From the NCBI GenBank assembly GCA_025353235.1, contig JANXQZ010000041.1, positions 1-5,954 of the forward strand: 5,954 nucleotides of DNA. The letters are read 5' to 3'. The position numbers and the translations under genes were made by a program. Below are positions 1-5,763 of the stretch, piece after piece. Numbering within the stretch: the first letter of the stretch is position 1; each line of letters starts with the position of its first letter. This DNA is from Bryobacterales bacterium. GTDB taxonomy: Bacteria > Acidobacteriota > Terriglobia > Bryobacterales > Bryobacteraceae. The notes beneath the pieces were generated by a model. That model saw only the letters and a program-made list of their open reading frames with translations. It searched no databases and was not told where the DNA came from.

Positions 1-113
1 TCCTGCCTTGGCTCATCACTTCCTATCATCCGAGCCAGCAAAACACCTCCACCGGGAAGCTGACCGAGCCAATGCTGCGGGCTGTTTTTGACAGAGCTAA
101 GCGGCTCTTCTAA
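1..113 (+). CDS. Uracil-DNA glycosylase, family 5 (UdgB-like), C-terminal end, partial
   Basis: The 3' end of a gene entering from the left. Its first complete codon is at base 3 and its TAA stop is at 111-113, giving 36 visible residues. The translation contains [19 protein letters not shown], which carries the HPSxxNTxTGxLT signature. In family-5 uracil-DNA glycosylases this is motif 2, the loop with the conserved His that helps excise uracil from DNA, and it lies close to the C-terminus as here. The enzyme starts base-excision repair by removing uracil (and some other deaminated bases) from DNA in the cytoplasm. The N-terminal half, with motif 1 and the iron-sulfur cysteines known in this family, is outside the window. 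The gene is convergent with the minus-strand operon and shares bases with its last stop codon. The family call is firm from the motif, while the exact subfamily (4 or 5) is less certain; HPSxxN favours family 5. Confidence 0.85.
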   Translation, partial: LPWLITSYHPSQQNTSTGKLTEPMLRAVFDRAKRLF

Positions 114-340
114 AGAGAAGGAGCAACGGGGGGACGTGTAATGAAGTATTGCCGAATCACCCAAATCACTCCTGCCAAGAGGAGCATGGAAAGAGTGCTC
201 CAGGGCGCGAAGGGGCAAGCCGAAATGTAACCCAGGTCGTTCACTTTCGAAGCAGACCCAGGCAGCAGCGTCCAAATAGCCAATGCGATCGGGACCATCA
301 TCAACACCAGCAGCCCTTGGTTGCGAGATTTAGCGGACAT
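110..340 (-). CDS. Small two-helix inner-membrane protein, unknown function
   Basis: A 76-residue protein that I do not recognise with confidence. It has a short basic N-terminus (MSAKSRNQ), a hydrophobic segment at about residues 9-29 (rich in L, V, M, I and A), and a polar link of about 17 residues containing [17 protein letters not shown] second hydrophobic segment at about 47-66 is followed by a basic/polar tail ([14 protein letters not shown]). This predicts a hairpin membrane protein with both termini probably cytoplasmic. The ATG start lies inside the last codons of the M49 peptidase gene (11-nt overlap, different frame). That arrangement favours translational coupling and argues for a real gene, and no separate Shine-Dalgarno is needed. 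The Cys-Pro-Phe-Ala-Pro-Trp-Ser-Thr stretch between the helices is the part most likely to be conserved. Its TAG stop at 112-110 interlocks with the stop of the convergent glycosylase gene. It may assist or anchor the upstream exported proteins, but this is only inference from position. Confidence 0.72.
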   Translation of the reverse strand: MSAKSRNQGLLVLMMVPIALAIWTLLPGSASKVNDLGYISACPFAPWSTLSMLLLAGVIWVIRQYFITRPPVAPSL

Positions 341-1997
341 TCATCAGTTCGTTGGCCGTGACGAATCGTGGCTCGATATCGGTCGGAATGTCGGCCAGCT
401 TCGCGAAAGTTTGCTCCAGAGCCGGCCGGATCACGCCGAGCTCGCCCAGCATGTGCTTCGCGCGTGCATAGTCGCCAGTCGCCTCAATGGTTAGCAATTC
501 CCGATCAAGATCGCTGACAGCCGACTTGATCTTCCCGAAGTCGACAGCGTAGGTGCCATCCTTATTAGCTACGAATCCCCCCTTATCGAGCAAGTAGTTG
601 AACTGCATAGCCATGCCCTTCCCATGCGCCTCTTTGATCCCAAACCGCATGGAGCGAAAAGCCGAAGCGAGGAAGGTTGTGTAGAGCTTGCGTTCGGCAT
701 CGGGGCCACCCTTCAAGAGCTGATGGTCGTACAAATACTGCAGCATGAAGAGTCCGGTGATGTCTGCCTTAGCCTCCTCAATGGCGCTATAGAGTTCCTT
801 AAGTTCTTTGCGGGTGGTGGTCGCTCGTCCCGCGACACTGATCTGCTGCGGGCCAATCCCATGGCTTAACTCATGAGCCAAAATATGCGTGAAGAACGAA
901 TCGAAACTCAGATCAGGCAAACTCGCTCCAGGCAGAACGCGTTTCGAAATTGGGATCAGGGTCTTGTCGAACTTCGCCTGCTGCACATTCTTCAGCATCA
1001 CCCGTTTGCTGCCTTTCTCGGTCACCACTCGCTCGTCATTCGGCAGATTGTACGCCGCAGTCTGGACCCCGTGATTGCCATCGCCCCCCGAGTAAACTTC
1101 ATTCACCACGCGGATCGGCGCTTGTCCACCGAGCTTGGGATTGCGGTACTCCGGCGCCATCGGCAGATTATTCTCAACCTCCTGCAAGTGATCGGCAAAG
1201 AAACGCAGCTTGGCTGTTTCGGCCTCGTCCCGCAGATTTACGTAGACTTCGAAGCCCGCCTTGTAGCCGAAGATCTCATCGTTGTAAGTTTCATACGGTC
1301 CGATGGTGATATCGAGCGGAGCGTCCAGATCCATCCATGCAACATCGCTCTGGTAATAATCATTCGAAAGAAACGCATCGGCGCGCAGGGAAAGGAACTT
1401 TTTCAGGCTGTCATTGTCCGTAAAGGCCGCCGCTTCCCGCAACAGCCCAGCTGCCTTTTCCAAGTCCGGTCGATAAGCCTCGCTATACAGGACCACCGTA
1501 AGCTCACGCTTTGCATTGCGGCGAAGAACGCTGAAAAATCCTTCGGCGATAGCGGCCTTGTCTTTCGGCAACGTCTTGACCCAGGTCTCGAACTCCGCCT
1601 TCTCCATATCCTCTGGATAGAAGTTCGCGCCAGCCAACTTCTTCAACGGAACATCCGGCAAAAATGCAGCGTGCTCATCGAGGTCCGACCAAGGACCTTT
1701 ATTCAGCCCAAAATAGTGCAGACGGGCCAACCCCAGCGGAGTCTTGTCCCCCTTCAACTTGGCAAAGAGCGCTTCGTTTCCGCTCCAACGCTGTTGAAGG
1801 AAGATCTTGTCCACAATATGCGACGCCCCAATCAGCTTGGCGAGAGCCTTCAGATCTCCGGGAGATAAATGCGAAGTATCCACCTTGAGATCTGTCGGCG
1901 CAAATCGGGCGGTCATCTTGGTAAGCCGCTGGAGGTCTGGAAACGTTTGAGAGGATGCGGATAACATTGAGATCAAGAAAACAGGCAGGAGCTTCAT
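330..1997 (-). CDS. M49 family (dipeptidyl-peptidase III-like) zinc metallopeptidase, exported
   Basis: A 555-residue protein. Residues 1-16 look like a Sec signal peptide (MKLLPVFLISMLSASS), so it probably acts in the periplasm or outside. The zinc site is visible: HELSH at 375-379 (His375 and His379 as ligands, Glu376 as general base) and EEAKAD at 407-412, which corresponds to the EECRAE/D motif of dipeptidyl-peptidase III and supplies the third ligand, probably Glu408. The region 299-354 (NEVYSGGDGNHGVQTAAYN, then LPNDERV and KGSKRVMLKNVQQAKF) resembles the M49 domain found alone in bacteria and fused to Nudix in plant NUDX3. No Nudix box is present here. Known M49 enzymes remove dipeptides from short peptides. 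The protein is shorter than the roughly 700 residues of eukaryotic DPP III, and it has HExxH rather than HExxGH, as in some bacterial members. The ATG at 1997 is 21 nt after the cytochrome stop, with only a weak GATGAG ahead of it, and the signal peptide supports this start. The substrate is unknown. Confidence 0.88.
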   Translation of the reverse strand: MKLLPVFLISMLSASSQTFPDLQRLTKMTARFAPTDLKVDTSHLSPGDLKALAKLIGASHIVDKIFLQQRWSGNEALFAKLKGDKTPLGLARLHYFGLNKGPWSDLDEHAAFLPDVPLKKLAGANFYPEDMEKAEFETWVKTLPKDKAAIAEGFFSVLRRNAKRELTVVLYSEAYRPDLEKAAGLLREAAAFTDNDSLKKFLSLRADAFLSNDYYQSDVAWMDLDAPLDITIGPYETYNDEIFGYKAGFEVYVNLRDEAETAKLRFFADHLQEVENNLPMAPEYRNPKLGGQAPIRVVNEVYSGGDGNHGVQTAAYNLPNDERVVTEKGSKRVMLKNVQQAKFDKTLIPISKRVLPGASLPDLSFDSFFTHILAHELSHGIGPQQISVAGRATTTRKELKELYSAIEEAKADITGLFMLQYLYDHQLLKGGPDAERKLYTTFLASAFRSMRFGIKEAHGKGMAMQFNYLLDKGGFVANKDGTYAVDFGKIKSAVSDLDRELLTIEATGDYARAKHMLGELGVIRPALEQTFAKLADIPTDIEPRFVTANELMNVR

Positions 1998-2018
1998 TGC
2001 GTAAATCTCATCATAAGA

Positions 2019-3032
2019 TTACGTCCGGTGGCGGATCCACTCGCGGATCAAAGCCACTCCTTCCCGATGCACCAGGCTACGCCCTAATTCCGGCATGAGG
2101 ATCTTCGGCTCGCTCGATTCCATGCGATGCACCAGGATCGATTGCTCAGGATGACCCGCCACCGTGTCGTAAAGCAGTCCGCCAGAGCCATTGCCTGCGG
2201 ACACCGGCACTTTTCTAAAACCGAGCCGCAGCGGATCGGTTTGGTTGTACGTCAAATAAAGACCCGAAGTATTAGCAGGCCCGCCTGGACTATGGCAATG
2301 GGCGCAGTTCACATCCAGATACACCAGCGCGCGAGCTTCGAGGGTACCCGATCCAGGATCGTTCCACACGGCAGCGCGGGGCGGGTTCACGGGAGCGCCC
2401 TTCAGAATACCGGCCTGGGTCCACTGCTCAAGCTGGCGATCGCGATTCAGGTTGCGCGCCCTGGGGCCGAGCGGCGTCATCATCTTCGACTTCTCATGGC
2501 ATCCCTTGCACTGGTTCGCATTCGGGATCGCATACTCAAAAGCCTCTTTTTCACCAGAGGCATGAGTATAGATAACAGGCACTGGATTCGGCGTCGTCTC
2601 CAATTTTGCGTCCGTCTGCGCGGCGTTCCAGACGTAAGGCAAGCCATACCATCCAGAACCAGTGCGAACAAGAATTCGTGTCTCGATCAGCTTCTCCTTG
2701 CCTGTGGCGGCATCCGGATAAGAGAAGCTCTTGGCGAATACGGTTCCGACCGGAAATTCGAACGCCTCGCTATCGCTATAAGAAGCCGCAGTACCGGGCG
2801 GCATCCAAACGACGCGGCGCTTAGTGGCGTAATCGGAGAACAGAGGCGTATTCAGATTGTAGGAGACCACGCGATCGTTCGGCTTCAAATCCGAAGGCGT
2901 GCCTACGAACAGATTCCATGCCGACAGATTGTCAGGAAATCCATCGTTGTCGCCGAAGGTGCGCGCCTCATGTCTACAACCCGAGCATAGAACCAGGGCA
3001 ACCGACGCTAACCCTGTCCACTTCCAATCCAC
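2019..3032 (-). CDS. SO2930/HNE_0200-family diheme c-type cytochrome, putative lipoprotein
   Basis: A 337-residue protein starting at GTG (3032-3030), four bases after the beta-helix stop. The N-terminus MDWKWTGLASVALVLCSGC is a lipoprotein-type signal with Cys19 as the probable lipidated residue, placing it on the outer face of a membrane. Two haem-binding CxxCH motifs are seen: CKGCH at 175-179 and CAHCH at 243-247. Candidate distal methionine ligands are Met184/Met185 (KMMTPLGP) and Met313 (ILMPELG). The first ~165 residues (including NTPLFSDYATKRRVVWMPPG, 61-80) form a haem-free region typical of this family. The family (TIGR03806) is known to sit beside a parallel beta-helix protein (TIGR03805), exactly as here, and the function of the pair is unknown. 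Electron transfer is expected from the haems; the partner oxidase or substrate is not apparent. A GGAGG 11 nt upstream, inside the preceding gene, supports the GTG start and coupled translation. Confidence 0.9.
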   Translation of the reverse strand: MDWKWTGLASVALVLCSGCRHEARTFGDNDGFPDNLSAWNLFVGTPSDLKPNDRVVSYNLNTPLFSDYATKRRVVWMPPGTAASYSDSEAFEFPVGTVFAKSFSYPDAATGKEKLIETRILVRTGSGWYGLPYVWNAAQTDAKLETTPNPVPVIYTHASGEKEAFEYAIPNANQCKGCHEKSKMMTPLGPRARNLNRDRQLEQWTQAGILKGAPVNPPRAAVWNDPGSGTLEARALVYLDVNCAHCHSPGGPANTSGLYLTYNQTDPLRLGFRKVPVSAGNGSGGLLYDTVAGHPEQSILVHRMESSEPKILMPELGRSLVHREGVALIREWIRHRT

Positions 3033-3036
3033 CGTT

Positions 3037-4401
3037 CTATTGGCCTCCGGCCGCCACTTCTGTCAATGCAGGAAGCGCGCAATCGTAGTGAGCGAGGGTC
3101 CGGTCGACACGCTTGCCGTTATGTGCCGCATCGTAGTTGGCGAACGCGGCGTCACCGTTTCGCTGGATGCAGATCCGTGCCTCTTCCGGCAGTTTGCCTT
3201 TTTTCAGTCTCGCCGGGTTCATAACTCCATCGTAAAGGATAGCGGGAAGCGGTTTGCCCAGAAGGGGCGCCAGCGAGGCGGAGATGCGTCCGGCCGGTGC
3301 GTTCCCTCCGCCCGAGATTGTATTGTCGTGGATGTAGATGGACTCGGTAAAGGGATCGTAGCCGGGATCGTTCATGGGGTTCCCCGTCGTGAGATAACTC
3401 ACAATGGACACGTTCACCGTCTGATTGTCGCGAATAGAATTCTTAAAGACTTCAATGTGGTTGGTGGCCATCACCATCACGCCCGTGCCCGCCGGAACCT
3501 TGGCTACGATGTTGCCCTTGGGCGCGAAATTTTCCGTATTGTTCTCGAACACCTGATTTTCATACACGCGCGTGATCTGGCCTCCCTTGACGGGCAGATC
3601 AGGAAGATTGAAAACGAGAATGCCGCCGGTGTTCCTGGTTACGGTGTTCTGGTAGACATCCGCGTATTGCGAGTTTTCGATCTCGATGCCAGCGACGTTT
3701 CCTTCGGCCCGATTGCGGCGGACAATGATGTTCTTTGACTGGCCTACGTAGAAGCCTGCGTCCGATGCGCCCTTTACTACCGAATCCTCGATCAGCACAT
3801 TCTTGCACTGAACGGGATAGAGCCCGTAGGAGCCGTTCTTCTCGTTCGGACCGCCGGTCCACTCGGCACGAACGCGGCGAATCGTTACACCGGTCGCACC
3901 ATTGACCTTGATCCCGTCGCCTTTGGTGTCTTCGAGCGCAACGTCCTCCAGCGTGAACCCGTTGGAGGTGACCAGCAAGCCAGCCGATCCAGTTTTCTGA
4001 TTCTTGAACGAAAGCACGGTCTTGTCGATACCCGCGCCCCGAATAGTGACGTTGTCGACGGAAAGCGACAAAGTGCGATCCACTTCGTGCTTGCCCTCAG
4101 GAAGGTTGATCACGGCACCAGGCTTGGCAGCGATTAGCGCCTCCTGGAACGTCTTCGAGAACTCGGGTCCGGGTTGAATCCCGCCGGGCTTGCGGGCGCA
4201 GGAGAGTGTGACGAGCGCAAGGGTGAAGCAAACGAAGATGTTCTTGTGGGGCAGCCAATCCTGGCTGCAGCCGCCTTTCCAGGCGGCAGGACGCGCTGGA
4301 AAGCGCGTCCGCAGGCAAGATTGCCTGCCCCACAAAGCAACATAGTGGCCTTTAGCCATGGACAGATTCAGAATGTTGTCGCACATATAAAGAAGGTTCA
4401 T
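3037..4401 (-). CDS. Parallel beta-helix repeat protein (TIGR03805 type), putative lipoprotein, N-terminus uncertain
   Basis: The open frame has 454 codons, but the convincing protein starts near residue 50. From residue 53 there is a lipoprotein-like signal (KNIFVCFTLALVTLSC) with Cys68 as likely lipid site; its lipobox TLSC is slightly non-canonical. A right-handed beta-helix follows, with successive turns of the types VTIRGAGIDKTVLSF, FTLEDVALEDT, VTIRRVRAEWT, VLIEDSVVKGASDAGFYVGQS, IIVRRNRAEGNVAGIEIENS and ADVYQNTVTRNTGGILV, then IEVFKNSIRDN and IYIHDNTISGG near the end. Such folds bind or process polysaccharides in related proteins, but no catalytic residues can be assigned. The family is known as the partner of the cytochrome encoded four bases downstream. 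The most 5' ATG (4401) overlaps the hydrolase stop by one base (TAATG) without a clear Shine-Dalgarno. Residues 23-52 are encoded by a palindromic repeat, and no ATG, GTG or TTG lies in frame between the repeat and the signal sequence. The true start is therefore unresolved: 4401, 4386 or 4359 (ATG), 4335 (TTG), or a rare CTG at 4254. Confidence 0.85.
   Translation of the reverse strand: MNLLYMCDNILNLSMAKGHYVALWGRQSCLRTRFPARPAAWKGGCSQDWLPHKNIFVCFTLALVTLSCARKPGGIQPGPEFSKTFQEALIAAKPGAVINLPEGKHEVDRTLSLSVDNVTIRGAGIDKTVLSFKNQKTGSAGLLVTSNGFTLEDVALEDTKGDGIKVNGATGVTIRRVRAEWTGGPNEKNGSYGLYPVQCKNVLIEDSVVKGASDAGFYVGQSKNIIVRRNRAEGNVAGIEIENSQYADVYQNTVTRNTGGILVFNLPDLPVKGGQITRVYENQVFENNTENFAPKGNIVAKVPAGTGVMVMATNHIEVFKNSIRDNQTVNVSIVSYLTTGNPMNDPGYDPFTESIYIHDNTISGGGNAPAGRISASLAPLLGKPLPAILYDGVMNPARLKKGKLPEEARICIQRNGDAAFANYDAAHNGKRVDRTLAHYDCALPALTEVAAGGQ
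3044..3048 (-). promoter_or_regulatory. Shine-Dalgarno GGAGG for the cytochrome GTG start
   Basis: GGAGG on the minus strand lies 11 nt before the GTG at 3032, within the last codons of the beta-helix gene. It decides the GTG as start, since no ATG is available ahead of the signal peptide, and it implies translation coupled to the upstream gene. The spacing is at the long end of the usual range. Confidence 0.6.
4244..4335. repeat. 92-bp palindromic repeat made of four tetraloop hairpins (REP/MITE-like)
   Basis: The outer arms TTGTGGGGCAG (4244-4254) and CTGCCCCACAA (4325-4335) are perfect 11-bp inverted repeats. Between and overlapping them are four adjacent hairpins, each able to form a 4-nt loop. 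They are GCAGCCA/TGGCTGC (4251-4257, 4262-4268, loop ATCC), GCCGCCT/AGGCGGC (4270-4276, 4281-4287, loop TTCC), GGACGCGCT/AGCGCGTCC (4289-4297, 4302-4310, loop GGAA) and GCAGGCA/TGCCTGC (4311-4317, 4322-4328, loop AGAT). Hairpin 1 is an imperfect mirror of hairpin 4, and hairpin 2 of hairpin 3. The element has the style of short dispersed palindromes that I recall from acidobacterial and other soil-bacterial genomes, but only one copy is in the window, so dispersal is not shown here. It lies within the 5' part of the beta-helix reading frame and has no coding capacity of its own. Confidence 0.85.
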
Positions 4402-5756
4402 TAGGTCATCGCAACAGCGGATGCGAGAGCGTACGTCACATCCGAGTTGGCGACATCGCCGTGCTCCTTAATCAAACCGCCGGATCCATCCAAGCACGTC
4501 ACCACGCCTGGGGTAAAGGTATAAGGAGCCCCCGGTGCAGCGGCTGTCTTCAGCTTGACTGCCGCAGACTCTACCGTCTTCTGAGCCCCGTTTCTCCCGA
4601 TCCCGCCAAACGGATCGTTGGCATCTCCGATCGCCTTCACATTGTCATCGGCTAGCCGCGATGCGATCGCGTATACATGGCCAACGACAGTGTCCTGGAA
4701 GGAGAACGTTGAGATCATCGGACCTTTCACCACTTTCTTATCGATCACATCACGGAAGAAACCGGGCGTGCCGGCTCCATTGTTGGCACTGAAGCCGTAG
4801 TGCGAGAACGCCGCTTCGAGAAGGGTCAAGGAGGCCGGCTGCAAGACGGGCGGTTGAGCGAGCGATTTAGCGCAGCCTGCCATGAGGCGGCCCCCCAAGC
4901 TATGCCCCACCAGATGAATCTTGATCGCTGGATGGGTAGCCTTAAGGTCCCGCACAGCTTTGGCTACCCCGGTAGCGCCCACCGATCCCGAGCGGCTCTT
5001 CATGATGTACCAGGTTGTGAGATTGAGGAACTGGCCGATCTTGCCGAAGATCGATCCAAAAAACGAACCAACTGACAATGCCGCCCCGTTGCCAGTGGAA
5101 GGAATAAACGAACCCACCGCGAGCGTGCCGCCTTCGTCCTGGTCGCTGTCCGATTGCACCGTGGGAAGAATCACGGGCGTGCTCAGCTTGCCGAGCAAAT
5201 CCGAACCCTGTTGCGCACGAATCTGCTGCAAGCCCTCGGTGACATCCAGTTCCGTGTCATTGAGGATGGAGAGAACAAGCCCTACAAATTCATCTTGCGT
5301 GTCGGGGTCGTTCTTCACTTCGGGCAAGAGCGCAATCGCCTGATCAAGTTCGGCGCTATGTTCGGGAGACATGTTTTTCATGCTTTCGAGTTGCTGGAGA
5401 ACCGCGACCATCTCCTGCAACTCGTCGTCGGCGGCTTGAACCGATCCATCACCGGAGGCGTCCGAGGATGAAAAGGTCTCCTGAAACGGCTTCGACGGCC
5501 AATAAACGCCAGCCACGATGACGTTTCGGTTCCCCGCTCCGTGAAACTCCGGACGCGCCAGATTCTCTTTGAACGTTTTCAGGATGCCCGCATACAGCGT
5601 GGTGGCATCGTTTTCGTTATTTCGAAATCCATGCGCCAGGAAGATCACGTCGGTAGCCGTGGCAGCGCGGGTATTCAAAGCAGTGAATTGAGCCGGGTTC
5701 CCCAGCTTGCCATTTTCGTCGAAGGTCAATGGAAAGAAGTCAAAGTCTGTAATCAT
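4401..5756 (-). CDS. Alpha/beta hydrolase (lipase/esterase-like) with large insertion
   Basis: A 451-residue protein without signal peptide or membrane segment, so probably cytoplasmic unless exported by another route. The core strand with the oxyanion region is DVIFLAHGFRNNENDATTLY (36-55), and the nucleophile elbow is IHLVGHSLGGRLMAG (280-294) with Ser286 as nucleophile. The catalytic acid and base cannot be fixed; candidates are Asp355 (FSFQDTVVGH) and His432 (KEHGDVANSDVTYALA), with His360 as an alternative. Between core strands lies an insertion at about 95-245. It has an EF-hand-like loop at 99-110, an acidic helical stretch at 110-185, a Ser/Gly-rich link, and a hydrophobic segment before RSGSVG (255-260). 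DPFGGIGRNGAQKT (381-394) looks like a conserved family motif. The ATG at 5756 is seven bases after the S8 peptidase stop, and its own TAA shares a base with the next ATG. The substrate is unknown: lipase, esterase or thioesterase are all possible. Confidence 0.85.
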   Translation of the reverse strand: MITDFDFFPLTFDENGKLGNPAQFTALNTRAATATDVIFLAHGFRNNENDATTLYAGILKTFKENLARPEFHGAGNRNVIVAGVYWPSKPFQETFSSSDASGDGSVQAADDELQEMVAVLQQLESMKNMSPEHSAELDQAIALLPEVKNDPDTQDEFVGLVLSILNDTELDVTEGLQQIRAQQGSDLLGKLSTPVILPTVQSDSDQDEGGTLAVGSFIPSTGNGAALSVGSFFGSIFGKIGQFLNLTTWYIMKSRSGSVGATGVAKAVRDLKATHPAIKIHLVGHSLGGRLMAGCAKSLAQPPVLQPASLTLLEAAFSHYGFSANNGAGTPGFFRDVIDKKVVKGPMISTFSFQDTVVGHVYAIASRLADDNVKAIGDANDPFGGIGRNGAQKTVESAAVKLKTAAAPGAPYTFTPGVVTCLDGSGGLIKEHGDVANSDVTYALASAVAMT

Positions 5757-5758
5757 GG

Positions 5759-5763
5759 TCCTC
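5759..5763 (-). promoter_or_regulatory. Shine-Dalgarno GAGGA for the hydrolase, unusually close to the ATG
   Basis: The junction reads TAA-GAGGACC-ATG on the minus strand. The only purine-rich site is two bases from the start codon, closer than the usual 5-9. No alternative ATG, GTG or TTG start occurs in the first residues, so the ATG at 5756 stands. Initiation probably depends on ribosomes finishing the S8 peptidase gene. Confidence 0.45.

Noticed and set aside
93..108. Possible terminator hairpin AGAGC/GCTCT at the convergent junction
   Set aside because: The stem is only 5 bp and lacks a following U-tract on either strand. It also lies within the glycosylase coding sequence.
873..1868. 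Long plus-strand open frame (331 codons) opposite the M49 peptidase
   Set aside because: It is antisense to a protein with a signal peptide and intact zinc motifs. Its translation is rich in Arg, His and Gln with no recognisable domain, as expected for a shadow frame in GC-rich coding DNA.
2127..2990. Plus-strand open frame (287 codons) opposite the cytochrome gene
   Set aside because: The opposite strand encodes two CxxCH motifs and a lipoprotein signal. The plus-strand translation is Arg-rich and featureless.
2899..3738. Plus-strand open frame (279 codons) across the cytochrome/beta-helix junction
   Set aside because: It spans two well-supported minus-strand genes and shows no domain. The His run in it is simply antisense to an ATG-rich part of the beta-helix gene.
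4244..4335. CRISPR array, tRNA or riboswitch explanation for the structured 92-bp element
   Set aside because: There are no regularly spaced direct repeats, no cloverleaf with anticodon and CCA-type end, and no recognisable aptamer core. Nested inverted repeats fit a REP/MITE-like palindrome better.
4097..4343. Alternative minus-strand small frames through the palindromic repeat
   Set aside because: Their apparent protein sequence is just the repeat read in other frames, and they run into beta-helix coding sequence out of frame.
4385..4414. Promoter-like TTGCGA and TTATAT with 18-bp spacer upstream of the beta-helix gene
   Set aside because: Both hexamers match the sigma-70 consensus poorly, and the site overlaps the end of the hydrolase gene. 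It is kept only as a hypothesis tied to the start-site problem, not as a feature.
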